Assembly (NCBI RefSeq): GCF_027257935.1
Contig: NZ_JANZKW010000001.1
Coordinates: forward strand, 372,001 to 436,000
From: Chitinimonas sp. BJYL2
GTDB lineage: Bacteria; Pseudomonadota; Gammaproteobacteria; Burkholderiales; Chitinimonadaceae
DNA length: 64,000 bases
Reading direction: 5' to 3'
Part shown: piece after piece, positions 29,035 to 40,188 of the stretch
Layout: every line of letters begins with the position of its first letter
Numbering within the stretch: position 1 is the stretch's first letter
The notes under the pieces: model-generated
Databases searched by the model: none
Seen by the model: the letters and a program-made list of their open reading frames with translations, nothing else
What the model was told of the DNA's origin: nothing
Made by a program: the position numbers and the translations under genes

Positions 29035-30487
29035 ACCCAGTTTCTTCTGGCACGACTACGAAACCTTCGGCATACGCCCGCAGATCGACCGGCCCGCCCA
29101 GTTTGCGGGCATTCGCACCGATAGCGAGCTGAACGAGATCGGCCCGCCGGTCGAGCTGTTCTGCCAACCCAGCGACGACTTCCTGCCCGATCCGGTCTCG
29201 GTGCTGATTACCGGCATCACCCCGCAGCAAGCAGCCGAACGCGGCGTCCCCGAGCCCGAGTTCGTCGCCCGCATCCACGCCGAACTGGCCGCACCGGGCA
29301 CCTGCGGCCTCGGCTACAACACGATCCGTTTCGACGATGAACTCACGCGCCACCTGCTCTGGCGCAATCTCTACGACCCCTATGCGCGCGAATGGCAGAA
29401 CGGCTGCTCGCGCTGGGACTTGCTCGATTGCGTACGCGCCACGTTTGCCTTTCGGCCTGACGGCATCCACTGGCCCATCAACGACGAGGGCAAGACCTCG
29501 TTCAAGCTGGAGCACCTGAGCGCCGCGAATGACCTGCTGCACGAAGCCGCACACGACGCCGTATCAGACGTACGCGCCACGATCGCGCTGGCCCGGTTGA
29601 TACGCCGGCACAACCCGCGCCTGTTTGACTTCTGCCACCGGCTGCGTAAGAAGGATGCCGTTGCCAGCGAAATCGGCGCGCTCGATGGCCATGGTTTCTG
29701 GCATGTCTCGGGCATGTACCCGACCTCGCAAGGCTGTGTGGCGGCCGTGGCCGCGCTCGGTGCACACCCGGTCAACAAGAACGAAATCCCGGTCTGGGAT
29801 TTGCAGCACGATCCGCGCGAACTGTTCGACCTGGATGCCGATACCCTGCGCCGACGCATGTTCAGCCGCAGCGACGATCTGCCCAAGGGCGAAACCCGCC
29901 TGCCTATCAAAACCATCCACCTGAACAAATCCCCCGTGGTGGTGGGGCAATGGCGCACGCTGGGCCAAGCTCGCGCTGAGGCACTTGGTATCGACATCGC
30001 CCAGGCTGAACACCATGCCGCCACACTGGCCGGTTTGCTGGCGCAGCATGGCAAAGCCCTGGCGGCCAAACTGGCCGCGGTCTACCGCCGCGATGAAGCG
30101 TTCGCGCAGCGCGACGTGGATGCCGCGCTATACGACCGTTTTGTTGGCGACGGTGACCGCCGCCGCCTGGAGCGCCTGCGCCAGCTCGGCCCCGACGAAC
30201 TGGCCCGCGCCGGCACCGCGTTTGACGACCCGCGTCTGGCCACCCTGCTTTTCCGTTACCGCGCCCGCAACTGGCCCGCTACGCTCAACGCGGACGAGCA
30301 GGCACAATGGCAGCAGCACCGTGCCGAACGCCTGATCGATGGCGCACACGGCCTGCCAGGCATTGCCGACTGGCGCGCCACACTGCTCGCCTTGCGCGAG
30401 CAGCATGCCAGCCAGCCCGACAAACTAGACTTGCTGGATGCGCTGGCGGCGTTTGCAGATAGCCAGATCGCCTCCATCCATCCGTAG
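29027..30487 (+). CDS. sbcB: Exodeoxyribonuclease I
   Basis: ExoI digests single-stranded DNA 3' to 5' and takes part in recombination and mismatch repair. The 486-residue protein starts MTEPSFFWHDYETFG, with the DEDDh Asp and Glu in DYETFG. It continues through CGLGYNTIRFDDELTRHL and ends the exonuclease domain with HDAVSDVRATIALARL. The C-terminal SH3-like and helical parts are present, and the length is normal for the family. It overlaps the ABC permease by eight bases, so it is expressed with the transporter, although a functional link is not evident. Confidence 0.95.
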   Translation: MTEPSFFWHDYETFGIRPQIDRPAQFAGIRTDSELNEIGPPVELFCQPSDDFLPDPVSVLITGITPQQAAERGVPEPEFVARIHAELAAPGTCGLGYNTIRFDDELTRHLLWRNLYDPYAREWQNGCSRWDLLDCVRATFAFRPDGIHWPINDEGKTSFKLEHLSAANDLLHEAAHDAVSDVRATIALARLIRRHNPRLFDFCHRLRKKDAVASEIGALDGHGFWHVSGMYPTSQGCVAAVAALGAHPVNKNEIPVWDLQHDPRELFDLDADTLRRRMFSRSDDLPKGETRLPIKTIHLNKSPVVVGQWRTLGQARAEALGIDIAQAEHHAATLAGLLAQHGKALAAKLAAVYRRDEAFAQRDVDAALYDRFVGDGDRRRLERLRQLGPDELARAGTAFDDPRLATLLFRYRARNWPATLNADEQAQWQQHRAERLIDGAHGLPGIADWRATLLALREQHASQPDKLDLLDALAAFADSQIASIHP

Positions 30488-30524
30488 ACGCTATCGAGCG
30501 CATCTCCCCCAATCAGGAATACCC

Positions 30525-31400
30525 ATGCACACCATCCTGCTCACAGGCACCAGCGGCCAGGTCGGTTTTGAACTGCAACGCAGCCTGCAAGGCCTGGGGA
30601 CCATCCACGCCCCGAACTCGGCCGCGCTCGATCTGGCTAATGCCGATGCTGTACGCGACGTCATCCGCGCACTCAAGCCCACACTGATCGTCAACCCGGC
30701 TGCCTACACGGCAGTGGACAAAGCCGAAAGCGAGGCCGACTTGGCCCACGCCATCAACGCCCGTGCACCGGCCGTGATGGCGGAGGAAGCCCGCCGCCTG
30801 GGTATCCCGCTGGTGCATTACTCGACCGACTATGTGTACTCGGGTGAGGGTGAACAACCCTGGCGCGAAGACGATCCACTCGCACCGGCGAATGTGTACG
30901 GCGCCAGCAAACTGGCGGGTGAGGAAGCCATCCGCGCCAGCGGCTGTGACCACCTGATCCTGCGTACCAGCTGGGTCTATGGCGTGCGGGGCAAGAACTT
31001 CCTGCTCACCATGCTCAAGCTGGGCCGCGAGCGCGAGGCACTGAATATCGTTGCAGACCAGATCGGTGCGCCCACCTGGTCGCGCACGATCGCCGAACTC
31101 AGCGCTCATATTGTCGCCAGCCGGCCGGACTGGGCTGGCGTCAGCGGTGCGTACCATCTGGTTAACAGTGGCACGACCAGCTGGCATGGTTTTGCCGAAG
31201 CCATCTTTGCGCTGGCCGCCGCCCGGGGAGACAAGGTGCCCGGCACGCTGGGTGCGATTGCAACCGAGGCCTACCCCACGCCGGCCAAGCGGCCCAAGAA
31301 TTCGCGCCTCTCACTGGATAAGCTGCGCGAGACTTTCGGCCTCGTTCCGCCGGATTGGCATGACGCCCTCAAGCTGAGCTTTACCGAACTACCCGCCTGA
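30525..31400 (+). CDS. rfbD: dTDP-4-dehydrorhamnose reductase
   Basis: RfbD makes dTDP-L-rhamnose from dTDP-4-dehydro-L-rhamnose with NAD(P)H, for surface polysaccharide. The 291-residue protein has the Rossmann loop GTSGQVGFELQRSL near the N terminus, the STDYVYSG segment and the catalytic YxxxK (VYGASKLAGEEA, about 124-133). The Thr/Tyr/Lys triad is complete. Length is normal. The ATG at 30525 has AGGA upstream. No rfbA, rfbB or rfbC lies beside it, so the rest of the pathway is elsewhere or the specificity differs. Confidence 0.9.
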   Translation: MHTILLTGTSGQVGFELQRSLQGLGTIHAPNSAALDLANADAVRDVIRALKPTLIVNPAAYTAVDKAESEADLAHAINARAPAVMAEEARRLGIPLVHYSTDYVYSGEGEQPWREDDPLAPANVYGASKLAGEEAIRASGCDHLILRTSWVYGVRGKNFLLTMLKLGREREALNIVADQIGAPTWSRTIAELSAHIVASRPDWAGVSGAYHLVNSGTTSWHGFAEAIFALAAARGDKVPGTLGAIATEAYPTPAKRPKNSRLSLDKLRETFGLVPPDWHDALKLSFTELPA

Positions 31401-31470
31401 GCGCGTGCTCTGGCTAACCACGCCGAGCCGCTAACGGCCGGCATCCCCGACGAGGAAGAGGCCTACCCCC

Positions 31471-32031
31471 ATGAAAAATCTGATCCGCTACACCCTGGCC
31501 ATTGCGGCTGCCCTGTGCCTGCAGCAAGTCAGCGCCGCTGATATCAGCGCCGAGAAGAAGCAGGCCATCCAGGAGTTGATTGATGTGATGAACATGAAGG
31601 CCATGCTGCCGCAGCTGCTGAACCAGATTGCCGAACAGGCTGATATGGGCATGCAGGCCGGCATGGAGGCCGCGCTGAAACAGAACAACAAACGGGATGA
31701 GGCCGAACAGGCACGGCTCCGGCAACAACTGAACGAAGAACTGCCCGCCCTGAAGCAGGACATGCGTCAGGTACTGGAGCAAGCCAATCTGCCAGCGCTG
31801 ATGGATGAAATCCTGTTCGAGGTCTACGGCAAGTACTTCGAAGCCGCAGAAATCCGCGACATCACCGCCTTCTACAAATCGCCCACTGGCAAGAAGGTGC
31901 TGGTTACCTTGCCCAAGATCACGGGCGAATCCATGCAGCTGACCATGGCGCGGATCATGCCCATCGTGCAGGCCCAGCTGGAAAAGACCCAGGCTCGCAT
32001 CAAGCAAAAGGTAGCGGCCACCCAGCCCTGA
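31471..32031 (+). CDS. DUF2059 domain exported protein
   Basis: The 186-residue product has a signal peptide (MKNLIRYTLAIAAALCLQQVSA) and a helical mature domain of the DUF2059 family. The family core is seen in YFEAAEIRDITAFYKSPTGKK at about 130-150. The function of DUF2059 is unknown; it is periplasmic by prediction. It has its own good ATG with GAGGAAGAGG upstream. A strong Rho-independent terminator follows the stop. Confidence 0.82.
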   Translation: MKNLIRYTLAIAAALCLQQVSAADISAEKKQAIQELIDVMNMKAMLPQLLNQIAEQADMGMQAGMEAALKQNNKRDEAEQARLRQQLNEELPALKQDMRQVLEQANLPALMDEILFEVYGKYFEAAEIRDITAFYKSPTGKKVLVTLPKITGESMQLTMARIMPIVQAQLEKTQARIKQKVAATQP

Positions 32032-32050
32032 TGCACGCGGCCGCCAACAG

Positions 32051-32075
32051 AAAGCCGGCACTTGCCGGCTTTTTT
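32051..32075 (+). terminator. Rho-independent terminator after the DUF2059 gene
   Basis: Arms AAAGCCGGC and GCCGGCTTT (32051-32059 and 32064-32072) form a GC-rich stem with a four-base ACTT loop, followed by a T run to 32075. The T run lies partly over the last bases of the opposing binding-protein gene. It can also fold on the minus strand, with fewer T residues. Confidence 0.88.
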
Positions 32076-32077
32076 AT

Positions 32078-32809
32078 TCAGGGCGTCAGGCCCGGCACCA
32101 CGGCGCGGATGGCCTCGTCGAGCTGGTTCAGCGTGGCGGGGTCCACCTGCTGGCTGCACATGATGTAGCGCTTGAGGCCGGCTGGCATATCCGGGAAGGC
32201 CAGCTTGACCAGCTTGAGCGTGTTGAGCGCCGAGTGCGACTGCAGGTAGCTCAGGTCTTCCTGATCGATCAGCATGTAATCGGCCCGGCCGTGCGCGACC
32301 ATGCGGGCCAGCTGCAAGGGCGTCACGGTGGATCGCATCGGCGGCTTGGCAGTTTGCGCGATGGCGGTATCCAGTGCCTGTCCGTAGGACACACCTTCCA
32401 CCACACCCAGCTGGAGGCTGGCATCGGCAAACAGCGAGCTCAAGAGCTTGTGGCGTGACACGGCCGCCCGGGCCTTGGGCGAGGCGAGAACGACGTGAGG
32501 TTTGTCCTGATGGATGGGCAGGGAAAAGCGGGCATAGGCTTCCCGCTCGGGCAGCTTGTACCAGCTGGGTGAGCAGATCGGACGCTGGTTGGCCTGGATA
32601 TCGGTAGTGATGCGCTTGACGGGCACCTCCAGATAACGCGCCTCAATGCCGGCACGCTTGAAGATGGCAATCGTGCGCTCCAGCAGGAAGCCCTTGGGTT
32701 GCCCGTTCTCGGTATAGCTGTAAGGTGGCTTGTCGCGGTAAGCCACCTCAATAGGCTCGGCCAGCACCGCCGTGCCGATCAAAAGAGGTAGGAAAGACAG
32801 ATATTTCAT
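32078..32809 (-). CDS. Periplasmic solute-binding protein family 3-like
   Basis: The 243-residue product has a short signal peptide (MKYLSFLPLLIGTAVLA) and resembles extracellular solute-binding proteins of family 3. The mature start EVAYRDKPPYSYTENGQPKGF and YGQALDTAIAQ support this. No transporter permease or ATPase gene is adjacent, so its partner is unknown; it could instead feed a sensor. The ATG at 32809 matches the signal peptide; in-frame sequence upstream has none. Its stop lies within the terminator of the convergent DUF2059 gene. Confidence 0.75.
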   Translation of the reverse strand: MKYLSFLPLLIGTAVLAEPIEVAYRDKPPYSYTENGQPKGFLLERTIAIFKRAGIEARYLEVPVKRITTDIQANQRPICSPSWYKLPEREAYARFSLPIHQDKPHVVLASPKARAAVSRHKLLSSLFADASLQLGVVEGVSYGQALDTAIAQTAKPPMRSTVTPLQLARMVAHGRADYMLIDQEDLSYLQSHSALNTLKLVKLAFPDMPAGLKRYIMCSQQVDPATLNQLDEAIRAVVPGLTP

Positions 32810-32838
32810 CTGCCTAATATAGCCGCAACTGTGCCCAA

Positions 32839-34059
32839 TCAGAACTGCCGGCGCAAAGCCAGCGTCAGCGATTGCTCGCGCAAGCGGGCTCGGGCACCGA
32901 TCTGCTCGCGAGCAGGGCGGGTACTGTTGACCTGCAACCACTCGCCCTGCACTTGCCAGCCCGCTAGCCATGGCCGCCGGTAGGACAACGTCCAGGCATG
33001 GCCGCGCTCGTTATTGTTGTCCTGCGGCAGCAGGTCATCCTCGCGGGTACGGAAGCGATCATGGCGCAAGGCCAGGTTTCCCACGCCTGCGGGCACATCC
33101 AGCAATGCGTAATGTGCTGTGTAGTCGATCCTGGCACCGGGTCGGCCCATCAGGGTCATCCCGTCCATGGCTTGCATCAGCAATGTCCAGCCTGCTGCAG
33201 GCTTGAAGGCCAGCCCCAGATGCCGGAAGCGCGTGGTCCAGGCGTATTGCCCACCCCGCACCGCAAACGGGTCACCGCGATTATCGTAATGGGCGACCGA
33301 CACATTGATCCGCCCTTGATAGGCATAGTGGGCGGACAGGTAATAGCCCGGCCGCCGATCAATCTCCATGAAGCTCTCTACGACCGGCGCCTGCTTGTTG
33401 AGTATGCCGCGGGGTCCGTAAACCGGTAAGGGTGCAAGCGGTAAAGTCTCGCTCAAGCCGGTGATCCGGTCGCCTATGCCCCAGCCACGCCAGGTCAGCA
33501 GGGTGCCAGCCGGGTCGTTGTAGCCAAACAGCGCAGCAGTAAGCGAGAGATCGTGCGGGGAACCGATGGCGCGGCCACGATGGGCCAAGGTCCATTCCAG
33601 ACCGATAGTCCGGAATTCCTCACCGATCCAGCTATTGATGGCCGAAGCCGACAAGGTGCGGGTTGTCGTCCAAGCCGGGCCATCGTGCTCCAGGCTGATC
33701 GGCATGAAGAAGGCGCCCGCCTTGAGACGCGATTGCCAGGCGCTGGTCGGTACCGGTTTCCATTGCAGCCAGGCTTCGGTGACGTCGACGACACCACGCC
33801 TGGCATCGTCCGCACTCACAATCAGGGTGGCGGTCAGATCCTCCAGAGGCTCTCCCCGCATCAGTACCATGCCCTGCCCCAGCCGCACGCCATCGTCATC
33901 CGGACCGAAACGCTGCTTGCCCAGGCCGCCCTCAGGCCAGGCCTGAGCGCCCCGATGCTGCGCCGCGCGCAGATCGATCACGCCGTCCCATTCCAGTGCT
34001 TGCACCTGCGCCGGCAAGGCCAGCATAGCGCCGATGATTGTCACCACCCCGTACCGCAT
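32839..34059 (-). CDS. Predicted outer-membrane beta-barrel protein
   Basis: The 406-residue product has a signal peptide (MRYGVVTIIGAMLALPAQVQA) and ends in a C-terminal Phe preceded by alternating hydrophobic residues (LTLALRRQF), the BAM recognition pattern. Its body alternates aromatic and polar residues in many short strands, for example YYLSAHYAYQGRINVSVAHY. No specific porin family is recognised by eye. The ATG at 34059 is supported by GGAGG upstream. It is 29 bp from the binding-protein start in the same direction, so the two may be cotranscribed. A role in uptake is inferred. Confidence 0.7.
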   Translation of the reverse strand: MRYGVVTIIGAMLALPAQVQALEWDGVIDLRAAQHRGAQAWPEGGLGKQRFGPDDDGVRLGQGMVLMRGEPLEDLTATLIVSADDARRGVVDVTEAWLQWKPVPTSAWQSRLKAGAFFMPISLEHDGPAWTTTRTLSASAINSWIGEEFRTIGLEWTLAHRGRAIGSPHDLSLTAALFGYNDPAGTLLTWRGWGIGDRITGLSETLPLAPLPVYGPRGILNKQAPVVESFMEIDRRPGYYLSAHYAYQGRINVSVAHYDNRGDPFAVRGGQYAWTTRFRHLGLAFKPAAGWTLLMQAMDGMTLMGRPGARIDYTAHYALLDVPAGVGNLALRHDRFRTREDDLLPQDNNNERGHAWTLSYRRPWLAGWQVQGEWLQVNSTRPAREQIGARARLREQSLTLALRRQF

Positions 34060-34133
34060 GATTGCCTCCCGCCTGACTCCGCCTTGGTCGCGCCAGCACC
34101 GCCATCCTGACAGGGCTGCGCAACTCACGAGCA

Positions 34134-34171
34134 AAACAAAACAGGGCAGCTTGGGCTGCCCTGTTTTGTTT
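34134..34171. terminator. Bidirectional terminator between gltD and the barrel gene
   Basis: A 17-bp perfect stem, with arms 34134-34150 and 34155-34171 and the loop TTGG, carries A/T-rich ends on both sides (AAACAAAACAGGG and CCCTGTTTTGTTT). It can stop transcription leaving gltD leftward and any rightward reading. It is 20 bp downstream of the gltD stop. Confidence 0.85.
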
Positions 34172-34191
34172 GTAGCGTGTCGGTGCCGGGT

Positions 34192-35717
<1,526 letters not shown>

Positions 35718-35733
35718 GCGCCAGGCTCCTCTC

Positions 35734-38700
35734 TTAGTCTTTCAGCAGGCTATCGAGCTTGGCCGCCTTGGGCTTCACCAACCAGAAGTAATCGACGTAA
35801 TCATCGAAGTCTTCCAGGATCTGGGCGCCGATCACCGAGCCGGTCAGGGCCACGTGCTGTTCGATCTTCTCTTTGAGGAAGGCACGGTACTGGCCCGTGG
35901 CCTCGCCATTGATCAGGTTGATATCGATCAGCTCGTTGTTGTAGCGATAGGCAAACTTCTCGTCGCGGTCGTACACGAAGGCAAAGCCACCGGTCATGCC
36001 CGCGCCGAAGTTGATGCCGGTCTGGCCCAGTACGATCACGCAACCGCCAGTCATGTATTCGCAACCGTGGTCACCCAGGCCTTCCACCACCGCCAGTGCA
36101 CCCGAATTACGGACAGCGAAGCGCTCACCAGCCAGGCCCGAGGCGAACAGCTCACCGCCGGTCGCGCCGTAGAGGCAGGTGTTGCCGATGATCGTGCCCT
36201 CGTGCGGCTGATACATGACACCCTTGGGCGGATACACCACCACGCGGCCGCCGTTCATGCCCTTGCCGACGTAATCGTTGGCGTCGCCTTCGAGCGTGAG
36301 GTTCAGGCCCTTGGCGTTCCACACACCCAGGCTTTGACCAGCCGAACCCTTGAGGCGCACATCCAAGCTGCCTTCGGGCAGGCCGTCTGCGCCATGCGCG
36401 CGGGCGATCTCGCCACTGAGGCGGGCGCCGATCGAGCGGTTGATGTTGCGGACGTTGTATTCCAGCGTGATCGGCGTCTTGGCGGCGATCGCGGCGGCGG
36501 CGTCCTTGACCATCTTCTCGGCCAGCTCACCCTTGTCGAAACTCGGGTTGCCCTCGCTCACGCAGTAGCGCGGTTCGGAATCGGGAATCGTGCCCTGGCT
36601 CAGCAGCACACCCAGCTTGAGCTGGCTCTGGCGGGTGCTTTCGCCTTCGAGCAGTTCCAGCAGATCGGTGCGGCCGATCAGCTCGGCCATCGAGCGCACA
36701 CCCAGCTTGGCCATCCACTCGCGGGTTTCGCGGGCGATGAAGGTGAAATAGTTCATCACCATCTCGGGCAGACCGGTGAAGTACTTGCTGCGCAGCTTGA
36801 TTTCCTGCGTGGCCACGCCGGTAGCGCAGTTGTTCAGGTGACAGATACGCAGGAACTTGCAGCCCAGCGCCACCATCGGGCCGGTACCGAAGCCGAAGCT
36901 CTCGGCACCCATGATGGCAGCCTTGATCACGTCGAGGCCGGTCTTGAGGCCACCGTCGGTCTGCACACGGACACGGCCGCGCAGGCCGTTGGCGCGCAGC
37001 ACCTGCTGGGCTTCGGTCAGGCCTAGTTCCCACGGCGAGCCGGCATACTTGACCGAGGTCAGCGGGGAGGCGCCGGTGCCGCCGTCGTAACCGGAAATCG
37101 TGATCAGGTCGGCATAGGCCTTGGCCACCCCGGCAGCCACCGTGCCCACGCCCGGTTCGGCCACCAGCTTCACCGAAACCAGCGCGCTGGGGTTGACCTG
37201 CTTGAGGTCAAAAATCAGCTGGGCCAGATCCTCAATCGAATAGATGTCGTGGTGCGGTGGCGGCGAAATCAGGCTGATGCCTTCCTTCGCATGGCGCAGA
37301 CGGGCAATCAGACCGCTGACCTTGTCGCCGGGCAGCTGGCCGCCTTCACCCGGCTTGGCGCCCTGGGCCACCTTGATCTGCAGCACTTCGGCATTGACCA
37401 GATAGTGCGGGGTCACGCCGAAGCGGCCAGAGGCGACCTGCTTGATCTTGGACATCTTGACCGTGCCGTAGCGGGCTGGGTCTTCGCCGCCCTCACCACT
37501 GTTGGAGCGGCCACCAAGGCGGTTCATGCCCTCTGCTAGCGCTTCGTGCGCCTCGGGCGACAAGGCGCCCAGCGACATGCCGGCGGAGTCGAAGCGCTTG
37601 AGAATCGCCTCGAGCGGTTCGACCTCATCGACCGAAATCGACTGGGCGGCATCCACCTTGAGCTTCATCAGATCGCGCAGCATCGATACCGGGCGATTGT
37701 TCACCAGCTCGGCGTACTTGCTGTACTCGGCGTAGTCGCCATTCTGTACCGCCTTTTGCAGCTGCATGACCACATCGGGGTTGTAGGCGTGGTACTCCTC
37801 GCCAAACACATACTTGAGCAGGCCACCTTGCTGGATCGGGCGCATGGGGTTGTGCGCCAGCTTGTGCAGCTGCTTCATGTCCGATTCAAAATCGGCAAAA
37901 CCGGCGCCACCCACACGGCTCACCGTGTAGGGCATGCAGGCTTCCACGATTTCGTCGGCCAGACCCACACCCTCGAACAGCTGTGCGCCGCGGTAGGAGG
38001 CCACGGTGGAGATGCCCATCTTCGAGAGCACCTTGAGCAGACCCTTGTTGATGCCCTTGCGATACTTGCTCATCGCCTCGGACACCTTGCCGCTGACCTG
38101 GCCCTGCTCGATCAGATCGGCAATCACTTCATAGGCCAGGTAGGGGTAGACCGCTGTCGCCCCGTAGCCGACCAGACAGGCAAAGTGATGCGGATCGCGC
38201 GCCGTGCCGGTATCGACCAGCAGGTTGGTTTTGCAGCGCAAGCCGGCATTCACGAGCGCGGTGTGCACGGCACCCACGGCAAACAGGGCATGGATGGGCA
38301 GCTTGTCGCGGCTGAGATTGCGATCGGACAGCACGGCAATCGCCACACCGGCTTTCGAAGCTGCCACCACGGTCGCCGCCAGGGCAGCCAAGGCGCCCTT
38401 GAGGTCGGTGCTGGCCGGGTCGTATTGCAGATCAAAGCTCTGCGACAGGAATTGCGGATCGGTCTGGCTGGTCAGCAGCTTGAACTTCTCGAAGCTGAGT
38501 ACCGGCGAGCTGACTTCAATCCGCTTCGCGTGATCGGCGGTTTCTTCAAAGATGTTCTTCTCGGAACCGAACACGGTGTTCAGCGACATCACCACCGCTT
38601 CGCGGATCGGGTCGATCGGCGGATTGGTGACCTGGGCAAACTGCTGGCGCAGGTATTCGTAAGGCTGGCGCACGCGCTGGCTCAAGACAGCCATCGGCGT

Positions 38701-40188
38701 ATCGTCACCCATGGAGCCGACCGCTTCCTGGGCATCTTCGGCCAGTACACGGATGACCGAATCACGCTCTTCGAACGTCACCTGGAATTGCTTCTGGTGC
38801 ACGTTGAGCTGATCGCGGCTCAGCTCAGGGCGGCCACCGTCCTCGTCCATGCTCAGTTCGAGGCGCGTAGCGTACTGCTTGACCCAGCGGCGGTAGGGGT
38901 GGGCGGCCTTGAGCTTGGCGTCGATTTCATGCGGCAGCAGCAACTGGCCCGATTGCAGGTCCACGGCCAGGATCTGGCCGGGGCGCACGCGGCCCTTCTT
39001 CACCACATCTTCAGGCTTGTAGTTCCACACACCGATTTCGGACGAGATGGTGATGTGGCGATCGCGTGTCAGCACATAACGGGCGGGACGCAGGCCATTG
39101 CGGTCAAGCATGCAGCCGGCGTAGCGGCCATTGGTGAGCACGATGCCGGCCGGGCCGTCCCACGGCTCCATGTGCATGGAGTTGTATTCGTAGAAGGCGC
39201 GCAGTTCTTTATCGGTAGTGTCGACGTTCTGCCAGGCCGGCGGCACCAAGAGGCGCAGCGCTCGGAAGAAGTCGATGCCGCCCATCAGCAGGCCTTCGAG
39301 CATATTGTCGAGGCTCATCGAATCCGAACCATCGGTCTGCACAATGGGGCGGATGTCGTCCATGTTCGGGATCAGCGGCGAGGCCATGATGGCTTCGCGG
39401 GCGCGGGCCCAGGAGCGGTTGCCCGAAATCGTGTTGATCTCGCCGTTGTGAGCTACGTAACGGAAGGGCTGGGCCAGCTTCCATTGCGGCCAGGTATTGG
39501 TACTGAAGCGCTGGTGGAACACCGCGAGGCTGGAGGCAAAACGCTCGTCCTGCAGATCGGGGTAGAACACCGGCAGGTTCTCAGGGGTTACCAGACCCTT
39601 GTACGAGATCGTGTAGGCCGACAGCGTGGGTACATAGAAGCTGGCGTCCGGCTTGTTGGCTTTCTCGGCGAGGCGGCGGCCAATATACAAGCGGCGCTCA
39701 AAGCTCTCGGCGTCCATATTGGCCGGGCAGTTAACGAAAATCTGCGCAATCGCGGGCAGACTGCGCATGGCGGCTTCGCCACAGGCGCGGGTGTCGGTGG
39801 GCACGGTGCGGTAACCGGCCACTTCGAGGCCCTGCTCTTCGAGCTGGGCTTTCAGATTGGCCAGCGAGACCTTGCCGGCCTCCAGATCGCTGCTGTGGAA
39901 AACCAGACCGGCAGCGTAGTGATGCGCCAGCTCCAGCCCTTTCTCCTTGGCGACGGTACGCAAAAAGCCATCTGGTTTGCGGAACAGCAGGCCGCAACCA
40001 TCGCCCGATTTGCCATCGGCTGCCACGGCGCCGCGGTGGGTCAGGTTGGCCAGCGAGGAAATGGCGGTGGAAACCAGCCAGTGGGAAGGCTTGTCGTCCA
40101 TATTGGCGATCAAGCCGAAGCCGCAGGAATCCTGTTCGAACCCCGGGCGGTAAAGCGTGCCGTCTAGCCGGCGCTGTCTGTCGTCCAT
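35734..40188 (-). CDS. gltB: Glutamate synthase [NADPH] large chain
   Basis: GltB converts glutamine and 2-oxoglutarate into two glutamates. The 1484-residue protein begins with a class II glutamine amidotransferase domain (about 22-430, catalytic Cys22 in EQDSCGFGLIANMDDKPS). A central domain follows, then the FMN-binding synthase domain with [3Fe-4S] cysteines in CKFLRICHLNNCATG (about 1107-1121), and a C-terminal GXGXG helix domain (from about 1270, with GATGGELFASGLAGERFAVR). This is a full-length proteobacterial alpha subunit. In this family Cys is exposed after removal of a short N-terminal peptide. Leader and promoter lie upstream (see separate entries). gltD follows in the same direction. 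Confidence 0.97.
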   Translation of the reverse strand: MDDRQRRLDGTLYRPGFEQDSCGFGLIANMDDKPSHWLVSTAISSLANLTHRGAVAADGKSGDGCGLLFRKPDGFLRTVAKEKGLELAHHYAAGLVFHSSDLEAGKVSLANLKAQLEEQGLEVAGYRTVPTDTRACGEAAMRSLPAIAQIFVNCPANMDAESFERRLYIGRRLAEKANKPDASFYVPTLSAYTISYKGLVTPENLPVFYPDLQDERFASSLAVFHQRFSTNTWPQWKLAQPFRYVAHNGEINTISGNRSWARAREAIMASPLIPNMDDIRPIVQTDGSDSMSLDNMLEGLLMGGIDFFRALRLLVPPAWQNVDTTDKELRAFYEYNSMHMEPWDGPAGIVLTNGRYAGCMLDRNGLRPARYVLTRDRHITISSEIGVWNYKPEDVVKKGRVRPGQILAVDLQSGQLLLPHEIDAKLKAAHPYRRWVKQYATRLELSMDEDGGRPELSRDQLNVHQKQFQVTFEERDSVIRVLAEDAQEAVGSMGDDTPMAVLSQRVRQPYEYLRQQFAQVTNPPIDPIREAVVMSLNTVFGSEKNIFEETADHAKRIEVSSPVLSFEKFKLLTSQTDPQFLSQSFDLQYDPASTDLKGALAALAATVVAASKAGVAIAVLSDRNLSRDKLPIHALFAVGAVHTALVNAGLRCKTNLLVDTGTARDPHHFACLVGYGATAVYPYLAYEVIADLIEQGQVSGKVSEAMSKYRKGINKGLLKVLSKMGISTVASYRGAQLFEGVGLADEIVEACMPYTVSRVGGAGFADFESDMKQLHKLAHNPMRPIQQGGLLKYVFGEEYHAYNPDVVMQLQKAVQNGDYAEYSKYAELVNNRPVSMLRDLMKLKVDAAQSISVDEVEPLEAILKRFDSAGMSLGALSPEAHEALAEGMNRLGGRSNSGEGGEDPARYGTVKMSKIKQVASGRFGVTPHYLVNAEVLQIKVAQGAKPGEGGQLPGDKVSGLIARLRHAKEGISLISPPPHHDIYSIEDLAQLIFDLKQVNPSALVSVKLVAEPGVGTVAAGVAKAYADLITISGYDGGTGASPLTSVKYAGSPWELGLTEAQQVLRANGLRGRVRVQTDGGLKTGLDVIKAAIMGAESFGFGTGPMVALGCKFLRICHLNNCATGVATQEIKLRSKYFTGLPEMVMNYFTFIARETREWMAKLGVRSMAELIGRTDLLELLEGESTRQSQLKLGVLLSQGTIPDSEPRYCVSEGNPSFDKGELAEKMVKDAAAAIAAKTPITLEYNVRNINRSIGARLSGEIARAHGADGLPEGSLDVRLKGSAGQSLGVWNAKGLNLTLEGDANDYVGKGMNGGRVVVYPPKGVMYQPHEGTIIGNTCLYGATGGELFASGLAGERFAVRNSGALAVVEGLGDHGCEYMTGGCVIVLGQTGINFGAGMTGGFAFVYDRDEKFAYRYNNELIDINLINGEATGQYRAFLKEKIEQHVALTGSVIGAQILEDFDDYVDYFWLVKPKAAKLDSLLKD

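Noticed and set aside
30525-31400. A rhamnose synthesis operon
   Set aside because: Only the reductase gene is here; the neighbours are exonuclease I and DUF2059.
37546-40167. Another long open frame antisense to gltB
   Set aside because: Same reason: it mirrors the coding frame of gltB and has no family resemblance.
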